Assembly: GCA_037447655.1 (NCBI GenBank)
Contig: JBBHKE010000209.1
Span: 227,680 to 291,679, forward strand
From: Zygnema cylindricum
Taxonomy: Eukaryota > Streptophyta > Zygnematophyceae > Zygnematales > Zygnemataceae
Direction: 5' to 3'
DNA: 64,000 nucleotides
Under the pieces are notes generated by a model. That model did no database searches, had not been told where the DNA came from, and was given only the letters and a program-made list of their open reading frames with translations. Shown here one piece after another: positions 11,067 through 21,044 of the stretch; within the stretch, counting starts at the first letter, position 1, and each line of letters opens with the position of its first letter. The position numbers were made by a program, and so were the translations under genes.

Positions 11067-13015
11067 TCCCGGAGATCTCTATCTACAATTTCCTTAACCC
11101 TAGCCATATGTCTTGGTCTATTCCCGCATATACAGCTGTCCAGTCTACAATTCCTATGCGTATTCCGCCCACTCCTCATTGGAGTGCTGCTTTCCCAACA
11201 CGCAGTTGGAATCATTCGGTTAATTGCCTTAAACAGACACCGGTAGCTTACGAGTTAGGTCAAATGCTTATCGCATATGAGGAGTTGGCCTTTGCACCAG
11301 CCATGGAAGCTATGACAACCGAAAATCCCGATGCTCCTAAATGGAAATTCGGCACCAATCTAACCAAAGTCGAACAAGAGTTACTGAATGACGTAGTTTT
11401 ACGAAATGTCTACGCCTTTGCCTTTTCTATGAATGATTTGGGTCGTCACACCGCTTATAAGATGTCGATAGATCTCGAAGATGATCGCCCGATATTTAAA
11501 CCGAAACATCGTTTGTTAGAAACTTAATGGGAAATGGTAGACAAGCGATGTGCTGAACTAGAGGAAGCTGGCCTAATCTATCGCTCAGACTCCACATTTG
11601 CAGCTCCCACAGCCATGCCTCGGAAAAAGGATTCTGAGGGTAATTTTACTAAACGTCGAATGTGTGGTGATTATCGTGAACTATATGCTAGAACGGTTGA
11701 AGATCGTCATCCCATGCCTCTTGCTGAAGAAATATTTGATCACGTAGGCGGGGCAAAGTATTTTAGTATCCTCGACCTCCGTCAAAGATTGAATCTAATT
11801 GAGATAGAGTAAAAAGACCGGCATAAAACTGCCTTTTGGGGTAGTGACGGCCGATGGGAATGGGCCGTAATGCCGTTCGGACTGAAAAATGCTCCCGCGG
11901 TATTTCAAAAATTCATGGACTCAGTTTTCGGAGGTTGTAAGTTTGCTAGGTGTTACATCGATGACCTCATCATTGCCTCCGCTACTATCAAAGAGTACGC
12001 GGCTCACATCGAATGGGTATTGACTGAATTGAAAAAGGTTGGATTAAAGTGTCATCCCGCAAAATGCACCTTTGGATCCGAAGGAGTGCCTTACCTTGGC
12101 CATTTTATCTCGGCTGAGGGGATCACTCCTCTCGAAGCAAAGGTAGAGGCAATCAGTAAATTGCCGGCTCCCACGGACCTCACAAGTCTGCGAGCGTTCC
12201 TCGGGCTTGCTAATTATTATCGCAGGTTCGTACTTAATTTCAGCACAATCGCATCTCCTTTAAACGACCTTCTCAAGAAGGAAGTGGCGTTTATATGGGG
12301 TCCCGATCAGATTTCTGCATTTCAAAAATTAAAAACCGCCTTATCGAGTGCTCCAATTCCCCTTCCTCCCAATCACAAACTTCCTTTTTGTCCCCAAACA
12401 GATTTTGGAAAACCCGGAATCGCTGCCATCTTGACACAAAGAGAGTTGAGCGGAGAGGAATACCTAGTTGCTTACGCAAATAGAAGCAATAACCGGGCTG
12501 AATCAAATTATAGTAGCTACGAAAGAGAGTGTCTAGCTGCGGTTTGGGGAGTCGTTCACTTTCGCCACTATTTGTACGGAAAACCTTTCACACTCCTAAC
12601 TGACCATCAACCACTGCATTGGCTGATGACTAATGATAAGCTTTCCGCGAAACTAGCCCGATGGGCTTTAATCTTACAAAAATATGACGTTGAAATCATT
12701 CATCGACCCGGTCTGCTTAGTCTAAATGCGGACGGGATTTCCCGAAATCCTTTGCCTCGAACAACGGATAACGGAGTTCGACAGGTGTTCGACGACGATG
12801 AGGTTCCGGCCATGTCAGCGGGTTCTTATCTTACTTACTGTCTGGCCTCTATTCCGAACCCCCGTCCCGCCACAAATCCTTGGCCTGACGGGCCTCTCAT
12901 TCTTTTCCTATCCTCCCAGACCTTCAGGTCCGGAAGACAGAGTGAAAAAGAGGGCCAAAAGTTACCTTTGGATCGGGGGATCTTTAGTTCGGTTGTTGGA
13001 AGACGGAAGCCATAG
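10871..13015 (+). pseudogene. Gypsy reverse transcriptase and RNase H
   Basis: A single frame is interrupted by two TAA codons (about 11525 and 11810). The RT N-terminal block includes the word KMSIDLEDDRPIF. The first catalytic aspartate lies in FSILDLRQ, and the YIDD box in CYIDDLIIAS (about 11955-11980). RNase H follows: QTDFGKPGIAAIL, then NYSSYERECLAAVWG, then LLTDHQPLHWL, with the D-E-D residues in place. The tether to integrase (IHRPGLLSLNADGISR) is intact. The two stops replace residues that are normally sense codons, so this copy is inactive, although the catalytic motifs survive. Confidence 0.9.
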
Positions 13016-14333
13016 GCACGTTCCACGGCCTACCGAGCATCTTTCTCTCATTGAGCAGATTCACACTGAGCTTGGTCACTACGGTACCAAGCGAAGGTTA
13101 AGTTTAGTTCAGGCACGGTATTGGTGGTCAGGAATGCAAGTTGATGTCGCTGCTATTCTACACAGGTGTGCCACCTTTGACCTTCTGCGAACTTCTTTCT
13201 CTAATCGGCAGACTACGCTCTAACCTCTACCCATTAGGGGTTTATTCTATCGATGGTCGGTCGATCTGGCCGGACCTTTTCCCATATCATGTAGGGGGAA
13301 ACAATACATCATGATTATGATCGAAATTTTCAGTAAGTGGGTAGAAGTCGTAGCCTTGCCTCACAAGACAGCTAAGTTAACCACCACAGCTTTTAAAAAA
13401 CATGTCTTTATGAGATACAGTGCTCCAGCCGAGGTCCTAACGGATCAGGGTACAGAATTTCGGGGAGAATTTCAAGAGATGCTTGATGAGGCTCTCATCG
13501 TTTATCGTCGTACTAGCCGGGATCACCCCCAGGCCGATGGCTTGGCTGAACGGGCAATCCAGACATTTAAGCGTGCCTTGCGTAAGCATTGCTTAGAAAA
13601 ACACATTTCGGTTTGGGACGAGTCCCTCGGCTACATTACCATGGGATATCACATGTCAGTTCAGGTTAGTTTGGCTAATTTCAGCCCGTGCTATGTTTTA
13701 TTTGGGCGGCAACCGTTGCTCGATTGCAATATTCAAAAAGCTGCGAGCTTTCCACTTCCACTGATGTGTGACACTATTTTTTTGGAAGAACTCACTCGTC
13801 GTGCTTTGCTTTTTGCCCGTGAAATGCCCATGGCTTTTGATAACCTCCGGATTGCCCAGCATCGGGACACACTTCGGTTTTCCACCACTCGAAGCGGCAG
13901 TTACAGGCCGAAACAGAAGTCCTATCGGGTGGGAGATTATGTTTATCTTCGCTGGCAATCTTTTCACACTTTGGACACGGATGTTTCTGCACACATCCTA
14001 CGTATTATCGAAGTGGATCTGAACAGAATGTTGGGATTACAAGGAGCAGACACACGGACTTTTCGAGAGCACTCCAATAACTGTGCTCCATGTTATCTAC
14101 CAGATTTGTCGCAGGATATAGATCCCATGCGGATGCTGATAACGGAGGCGATAGCATGTACCTTTTGTCATCGATCGGATGGGGAAACTACCATGTTACT
14201 TTGTGATCATTGCAATCAGGGGTTTCACATGGAGTGTTTGGTGCCACCATTGTTGGCAGTTTCGGATGGTCACTGGTTTTGCCACGGATGTCGCGAGCTT
14301 CCGATCGTGTTGGCCAGCTCCTCTGCCGGCTAA
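12940..14333 (+). pseudogene. Gypsy integrase with C-terminal PHD finger
   Basis: The H2C2-like zinc-binding block (HTELGHYGTKRRLSLVQARY, near 13060-13120) is followed by HRCATF, where the expected second cysteine is lost. The RNase H tail and this block are in different frames, and a TAA near 13221 separates it from the catalytic core. The core has D at 13263 (VDLAGP), D at 13443 (LTDQGTEF) and E at 13548 (GLAERAIQTFK): a complete DDE triad. The C-terminus (about 14157-14292) is a PHD finger: CTFCHRSDGETTMLLCDHC, then HMEC, then WFCHGC, in the C4-H-C3 pattern. In known proteins PHD fingers read the histone H3 tail. Here it sits where other gypsy elements carry a chromodomain. Confidence 0.88.
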
Positions 14334-14335
14334 AG

Positions 14336-14350
14336 AGCTGGGGGGGGAAT
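14336..14350 (+). other. Polypurine tract of the gypsy element
   Basis: A GCTGGGGGGGGGAATAA stretch directly follows the pol stop and precedes the 3' LTR block. Position and composition fit the plus-strand primer. Confidence 0.6.
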
Positions 14351-16012
14351 AAACCGACCTAACCATAACCAGCTAAGTCATTGACCTTTCTTTTTCTTCC
14401 ACCTTGCCTATTGTTGTATTTATCCATTGTTGCTTTTATGTTTTATTTCATTTACGATATCTCGCTATCATTTGAGTTTAAGTTGAATATAGCTGATGAT
14501 ATAGCATGCATCTTCATGTTATTTGACACATGCACGACAGCTGTCAGGCCGCATCTCGTTGGCTATTTTAGTTGTTTACATTTAGGTGTTAGGACGGGCA
14601 GCCGCTACACTAATTTGTATTTGGGTGTTATTTGGGTTTCGCAGGACCGTACGACGTGTACTGTACGACCTACATTTTCCGTAATTTCCGGGATTACGAT
14701 TTGAACCGTACCCGCGGTCCTTCCGTACGACGTATATTTTCCGCGATATCTGTCGACGGTGGATTTGATTATTTCGCGTCGACCGTACGACTTACGTTGA
14801 CCGGAATTCTCGCGGCCATAAATTGTACCGTACTTGCGGTCTTGCCGTACCTGTTTTTATTTCCCGGATTTTCCGCCGACGACTCATATTTGAATTCACG
14901 TCAGTGCAAATAATCTTGCCGTACCATATCTATCGCCCGCGATTTCCGTCGACGACTACTTTGTTGATTTCACGTAAATCGTATGACTCACATTTTTCAG
15001 AATTCTCGCGACTACAAATTGGATCGTACCTTCGGTCATACCGTACCTACTTTCATTTCTTGAAATCCTGGCCGACGACAATTTGGAATCATTTCGCGCA
15101 AGGGAGCATCTCGACCGTCGACGCAAAGTATACGATTTTCGTAATATCTCATCTAGACCGTTGACGCGTGTGACAGACAAAGCTACTGTCAGTTTTGACG
15201 AAGTGACGCGATTGGACATTCAAAAGTCGTGAACCATGTGGAGGTTCACGCATTCACATGTAGATAGGAAAGGTTTTCATCCGTAGGTTATAGATTCTGT
15301 AACGTAGGGCATAGGATTTCGGCTTCCTATTGGCTGAATCCAAACTGGACGCAAATGTTTAATAGCACGCTGTACTCTGATTGGCCTGTTTTCGCTAGGC
15401 GTAGTTTTTTGTTACTTAGTTCATTTCGGAACATTTTCTGCACACAATTTTCGAGTGCAGGAATTATTTATTTATTTTTCAGTATTGAGGATTTTCTGCA
15501 GCCATCTTTTTATTTGTAAAATTGTCCGGACAGCTTAGAGGCGATTTTCTGCCTTTGCGTGAAGCGTCTACTTTTCCATTACATCATCAATATCTTGTAA
15601 AACCTTCCATATTAATCTATACGGCTTCGGCCAAGACCTACACGGTTTCCCTTCACTTTTCTCGTCCTTTTGAGTGGATTTCGACCGCGATCTCACAACA
15701 CAAACTTCTTTCCCCGGCTGTGGCTGAATTTTAATTACAGTGGAAGTTGCATGTTGGGATTATTGATTTGTTGTTTTATTTCTTGAGATTGTGTATTTAT
15801 TTCTATTTGGCTTTTGCGCATCTTTTGAGTTTGGTTATCTCAAACCTCATAGGTGTCGGGCATATTGTCATTTCCAGTTTTTATGTATCTTTCTCGGTTG
15901 TTTAGGTTTTGATTCCTTTTATTTAAGTATAAATTCAGATTATTCTCGATAAAGATAACTCCTGCAAGGAATATAAATAGACCGTGGGGCCTAGTGGTCA
16001 TCCATCGGCTTA
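14346..16012 (+). repeat. 3' LTR of the gypsy element (approximate)
   Basis: The block begins with AATAAACCGACCTAACC immediately after the polypurine tract and ends near the GCCTAGTGG...CGGCTTAGTA block that matches the end of the left LTR-like region. It contains CGTAC-rich sequence (14640-15110) and a pyrimidine-rich leader-like part (15500-15730). Exact termini cannot be fixed, because no clear TG...CA pair or target duplication is visible. Confidence 0.55.
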
Positions 16013-16206
16013 GTAATAAACCGACCTAACCATAACCAACTAAGTCGTTGACCTTTCTTTTTCTTCCACCTTGCCTATTGTTGTATTTATCCATTGTTGC
16101 TTTTATGTTTTATTTCATTTACGATATCTCGCTATCATTTGAGTTTAAGTTGAACACAGCTGATGATATTGCATGCATCTTCATGTTATTTGACACATGC
16201 ACGACA
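16013..16206 (+). repeat. Second copy of the first 195 bp of the gypsy 3' LTR
   Basis: Positions 16013-16206 repeat 14346-14540 almost exactly, from AATAAACCGACCTAACC to CATGCACGACA, with only a few substitutions. The repeat starts just where the 3' LTR should end. This gives an LTR followed head-to-tail by the start of another LTR. It is best explained by a tandem or recombined element whose remainder has been lost. Confidence 0.85.
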
Positions 16207-16207
16207 A

Positions 16208-16585
16208 ATTATTCCGCGGTTGATTTACTCGGCCGTAAAAACGTGCTAAGTCCTTGAGCTTCCCCTCACGATCCTTGTTCAATTATGGGCCAAAGTTGAA
16301 CAAGCTTTGTGAGGGGGCATTTGAGGACTTAGGCATTATTCCGCGGCTGATTTACTCGGCCGTAAAAACGCTAAGTCCTTGAGCTTCCCCTCACGATCCT
16401 TGTTCAATTATGGGCCAAAGTTGATCAAGCTTTTGTGAGGGGGGATTTGAGGACTAAGCCATTATTCGGCGACTGATTTACTCGGCCGTAAAAACGCGTT
16501 AAGTCCTTGAGCTTCCCCTCACAATCCTTTCCAAGCTTGGGGCAAACGCTTTCCATGACCTTATTTCTTCCCTTTCTCCCTTCCT
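16208..16585. repeat. Tandem hairpin repeat, about 127-bp unit, two full and one partial copy
   Basis: Units start with ATTATTCCGCGG or a variant at 16208, 16335 and 16461. Each unit is itself an inverted repeat: GTCCTTGAGCTTCCCCTCAC near the left pairs with GTGAGGGGGCATTTGAGGAC near the right, and CTTGTTCAA pairs with TTGAACAAG inside, giving a stem of about 33 bp with a small loop. The third unit diverges after its left arm. There is no coding sequence. Confidence 0.85.
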
Positions 16586-16679
16586 CCCACACCTTATGAA
16601 AAAGGTCTAATGTGCGTCGGACCGCAAATTGACAGGGTAAAATAAAGATAGGACACTTAGCCAAAATTTCACCAATTTT

Positions 16680-18460
16680 TTTCAATACCGGAAATTTTAT
16701 AATGGTGTATTTCGGCCGTCTCTTCCAGGATTTCGGCTCGTTAGGTAGCTATTGACCTGCTCTTGATCACCAAAGTGACCAATCTACCCGCTAAACTTTA
16801 TATCGTTAGCCAGATTACGATAAGACTTAGAAGATTCTTCTAAAATAGCATGATTTTGGGGTAAACTGTTTGGATCCATTTCCAAGCGAAGCTTACCACT
16901 TTGGAGCTGCCTAGTGCTTGGGGCAAACGCCTCCAAGGTTGGGGTGGGGTAAACGCTTTGAAACCGGTCCGAAGCTAAGTTTACCACTTCGGAGTGGCCT
17001 AATGCTTGGGGCAAACGCATTTTTCGCAAAAAAAGATTGACTACTTGGCCAAAATTTTGATTTTTGGCAAGTATACAATTTTCGATACTTAGCCAAATTT
17101 CGAGGCTTTTGAAACAGCGCGTACACGGGTTTCGGTACTTAGCCAAATTTCGAGGTCTTTCAAACGGCGCGTACACGGGTAACACTTAGCCAAAATTTTG
17201 TAATTTTTTTTCAATTCTGAAAATTTTAAAATGGTATATTTCGGCCGTTTTTTCCCCGATTTTGGCCGTGATAGCTCATTGGGTAGGTATTTACCTACTC
17301 TTTATCACCAAATTGACAATAAATGCCTTTGCCTTAGCCTAATGCTTGGGGCAAACGCCTTTGCCTTGGCGTAATTGCGGTCTTACTTGTCCAAAATGAT
17401 CGGCTTGGGGCAAACGCCCTCCCAATATTGAGGGACTCCTCCCCCTACTAAGTAAAAAGGGTCAAATGTGCGTCGGACCGCAAATTGACACCTCAAAAAA
17501 AAGATAGAACACTTGGCCAAAATTTCGATTTTTTGCAAAGTATACAATTTTCGATACTTAGCCAAATTTCGAGGTCTTTGAAACGGCGCGTACACGGGTT
17601 TCCGTACTTAGCCAAATTTCGAGGTCTTTCAAACGGCGCGTACACGGGTTTCAGTACTTAGCCAAAATTTTGTAAATTTTTTTCAATACTGAAAATTTCA
17701 AAATGGTAAATTTCGGCCGTTTTTTCCCTGATTTAGGCCCGTGATAGCTCGTTGGGTAGGTATTGACCTACTATTTATCACCAAATTGACAACAAATGCC
17801 TTTGCCTTGGCGTAATTGGGGTCGTACTTGTCCAAAATGACCGCCTTGGGGCAAACGCCCATCCCAGTATTGAGGGACTCCTCCCCCTACTAAGTAAAAA
17901 AGGTCAAACGTGCCGCCTAAAAGGCTACAAAGGTGGCCTTAGCGCCAATATATGGCTTTTTCTTTGGCATAAAGCCAAAAAAATGCTCCCAAAATGCTTG
18001 GGGCAAACGCCTTTGCCTTGGCGTAACCGCGGTCTTACGTGTCCAAAATGACCGCCTTGGGGCAAACGCCTCTCCCAGTATTGAGGGACTCCTCCCCCTA
18101 CTAGGTAAAAAAGGTCAAACGTGCCGCCTAAAAGGCTACAAAGGTGGCCTTAGCGCCAATATATGGCTTTTTCTATGGCATAAAGCCAAAAAAATGCTCC
18201 CAAAATGCTTGGGACAAACGCCTTTGCCTTGGCGTAACCGCGGTCTTACTTGTCCAAAATGACCACCTTGGGGCAAACGCCCTCCTAGTATTGAGGGACT
18301 CCTCCCCCTCACAGTATTGAGGGACTCCTCCCCCTCCCGGTATTGAGGGACTCCTCCCCCTCCCGGTATTGAGGGACTCCTCCCCCTACTAAGTAAAAAA
18401 GGTCAAATGTGCGTCGGACCGCAAATTGACACCTCAAAAAAAAGATAGAACACTTAGCCA
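16680..18460. repeat. Composite satellite: GGGGCAAACGCC units and GGCGCGTACACGGG sub-repeats
   Basis: Several repeat periods are nested here. A unit of about 210 bp starting at GCTTGGGGCAAACGCC recurs at 17996 and 18206, with an earlier relative near 17790. A 50-55-bp sub-repeat (ACTTAGCCAAATTTCGAGGTC then GGCGCGTACACGGG) occurs in pairs near 17090-17180 and 17555-17650. A short CAGTATTGAGGGACTCC unit is tandem at 18283-18385. Blocks with TATATTTCGGCCG and GGGTAGGT (16695, 17225, 17705) resemble half of the palindromic units that follow. Open frames here are repeat translations. Confidence 0.8.
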
Positions 18461-18477
18461 AATTTTCGAAGATTTTT

Positions 18478-19178
18478 CAATACTGCAAACTGTAAAATGC
18501 TATATCTCGGCCGGTATTTGGTGAAATTTAGGTTATTGATTTTGTCATCTTTCCAAAAAGCTACACTAAGCCGATTTCCACCAAATAACGGCCGAGATAT
18601 AGCATTTTATATTTTGCAGTATTGAAAAATCTTCCATATTTTTCAATACAGCAAAATGTAAAATGCTATATCTCGGCCGGTATTTGATGGATTTTAGCTT
18701 ACTAAATCTTGTTTGGTAGGTTATTTTGTCATCTTTCGAACAAGCTTTATTAAGCTAATTTCCACCAATTACCGGCTGAGATATAGCATTTTACATTTTG
18801 CAGTATTGAAATATTATTCAATTTTTTCAATACAGCAAAATGTAAAATGCTATATCTCAGCCGGTATTTTGTGGAAATTAGCTTATTATAGGTTTTTGGG
18901 TAGGTGATTTTGTCATCTTTTGAACAAGCTATAATAAGCTAAATTCCACCAAATACCGGCTGAGATATAGCATTTTACATTTTGCAGTATTGCAACAAAT
19001 TATTCATATTTTTCAATACAGCAAATTGTAAAATGCTATATCTCAGCCGGTATTTGGTGGAAATTAGCGTATTATAGGTTTTTGGGTAGGTGATTTTGTC
19101 ATCTTTCGAACAAGCTACAATAAGCTAAATTCCACCAAATACCGACTGAGATATAGCATTTTACATTTTGCTGTATTG
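18478..19178. repeat. Palindromic hairpin units P1-P4
   Basis: There are four self-complementary units of about 147-165 bp at 18478-18624, 18644-18808, 18828-18992 and 19014-19178. Each starts CAATACWGC and ends with its complement GCWGTATTG. The arms carry ATGCTATATCTCRGCCGG, then a TATTTGGTGGAA word, then an AGCTT block. They enclose a central GGGTAGGTGATTTTGTCATC loop. Transcripts would fold into near-perfect hairpins with arms of about 70 nt. Confidence 0.92.
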
Positions 19179-19194
19179 AAAAGTCTTAAAGTAA

Positions 19195-20107
19195 AGCCCG
19201 TTTGCGCCCATACCCATTATTCACCCTAGGGCAACTCGAAATTAGACTAATTAAACTCGACTTTGTATGTTCAAGAGTCCACGAATTGATTCTCCTTTGT
19301 CCCTTACCCGCTTGTTGCTCGCGATAGCTCGTTCTTTAGGTTTCAGCGCCTTCCTTATGGATATATAAATTTCTTTCCCTCGTACGCCACCGCGTATAGG
19401 GTATACTTTGTCAACAAATTTGTTTAGGTGTCAATGTAAGCCAAGGTTTTACTTATTTTTTGATCGCGCATCGGCGATCTGTCCTTTCTTCGTGCGCAAA
19501 TGATTTTTGCGATAACGACCGCTCGAATACCTACCGAACGAGCCAATCAAGGGTTCAAATCCTCAAAAGGATGGTCGACATACAAAACTCTTGAAAAGTT
19601 TATCCAAAAAATGTCGCGTAGGCCGCGATTCGACGGGTTGGGTACCTTTGTAGCGCAACTCGGAAAATCGCATGCGTCCGCACCGCCTATATATCATTTA
19701 TTTCCGTTTGACGCTTCGAACTGACCAAAACGTAAAGCGCGTTTGCGCCCATACACCTTTTCGCCCTAGGATGACTCGATATTAGACTAATTAAGCTCGA
19801 CTTTGTATGTACGAGAGTCCACGAATTGTTTCTCCGTTGTCCCTTACCCTGTTGTGGCTTGCGATAGCTCGTCCTTTAGTTTTCAGCGCCTTACGTATTG
19901 AAATATAAACCCTTTTCACTCGTACGCGATCGGTTATAAGGTATACTTGGTCAAAACATTTGTTTAGGCGTCTATGTATGCCAAGGTTTTACTTGTTTTT
20001 TGACCGCGCATCGGCGATTTGTCCTTTCTCCTGTGCGCAAATGATTTTTGCAAGAACGACCGCTCGAATACCTACCGAACGAGCCATCAAGGGTTCAAAT
20101 CCTTTTT
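19195..20107. repeat. Long satellite units R1 and R2 (about 535 bp)
   Basis: R1 (from about 19190) and R2 (from about 19731) both begin AAAGC-CGTTTGCGCCCATAC and run through GACTTTGTATGT, AGAGTCCACGAATTG, GCGATAGCTCG, TGATTTTTGC and GGGTTCAAATCC. R2 breaks off after that last word near 20103. The same unit recurs at 26637-27870. The GGGTTCAAATCC word resembles a pol III B box, but no convincing tRNA fold or A box was seen. Confidence 0.85.
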
Positions 20108-20313
20108 TTAAATATTTTTTTATTACTTTTTGTTTAAGACGGTTTTCCAACTTCCATGTTTTGTGATTTTCCTTTTCCTATTTGACCTCTTTTTGAAAGA
20201 GGTAACCTCCACATTTCGGGTGTTACTTTTGGTGTAGGCGGTTTTATAGCCTTCTATTATTTGTCGTTTTTTCTTTACGACCTCAGAATGAACTTTTGTG
20301 TTTTCAAGTTCTT

Positions 20314-20850
20314 CAATACAGCAAAATGTAAAATCCTATATCTCAGCCGGTATTTGGTGGAATTTAGCTTATTATAGCTTGTTGGGTAGGTGATTTTGTC
20401 ATCTTTCCAACAAGCTATAATTAGCCAGTTTCTACCAAATACCGGCCGAGATAAAGAATTTCACATTTTGCAGTATTGCAACAAATTATTCAAATTCTTC
20501 AATACAGCAAAATGTAAAATGCTATATCTCAGCCGGTATTTGGTGGAATTGAGCTTATAATAGTTTTTTGGGTAGGTGATTTTGTTATCTTTCTAAAAAG
20601 CTATAATAAGCTAAATTCCGCCAATTACCGGCTGAGATAAATAATTTCACATTTTGCAGTATTGTAACAAATTATTCAATTTTTTCAATATAGCAAAATG
20701 TAAAATGCTGTATCTCAGCCGGTATTTGGTGGAATTTAACTTATATTAGCTTGTTGGGTAGGTGATTTTGTCATCTTTTAAACAAGCTATAATAAGCTGA
20801 TTTTCACCAAACACCGGCCGAGATATAGAATTTTACAGTTTGCAGTATTG
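20314..20850. repeat. Palindromic hairpin units P5-P7
   Basis: There are three more units of the family at 20314-20478, 20500-20664 and 20686-20850, with the same ends and centre as P1-P4. The spacer 20108-20313, with its TTTTTGTTTAAGACGG and TTATTTGTCGTTTTTTC words, is repeated at 26085-26273 directly before units P12-P13. Confidence 0.92.
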
Positions 20851-21044
20851 AAAAATCGTAAAGTATTTCCACAAAACATCAATAGGGTTAACAACATCAA
20901 CCATCACAATTTTATTTCAAAATTTTAATCACGATTTACAAGTTTTTTTTGTACAAATCATATTGTTTCCTTTTCCTATCTACCACATCCAACAAAAACA
21001 TGTTCTATACACCGACCGCTAACCTTTATCCTATCTTCTTCCCC

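Larger units (their letters stand above)
4560..16012 (+). mobile_element. Decayed Ty3/gypsy LTR retrotransposon with embedded DNA methyltransferase and PHD finger
   Basis: In order on the plus strand: LTR-like block (4560-5250), long leader with a MITE insertion, gag, aspartic protease, cytosine-5 methyltransferase, reverse transcriptase, RNase H, integrase, PHD finger, polypurine tract (about 14340) and 3' LTR (about 14350-16012). The protease-RT-RH-IN order is that of Ty3/gypsy. The reading frame is broken by several stops and frameshifts, so this copy is not autonomous. The two LTR-like blocks are homologous but clearly diverged, so the copy is old, or the left block belongs to a related element. 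The left boundary is uncertain. Confidence 0.8.

Noticed and set aside
17933-18262. 109-codon open frame in the satellite region
   Set aside because: It is a translation of two tandem 210-bp units, with no domain and no start context.
20080-20105. tRNA gene or SINE around GGGTTCAAATCC in the R units
   Set aside because: Only a B-box-like word is present. The T-arm does not pair well and no A box, anticodon arm or acceptor stem could be drawn.
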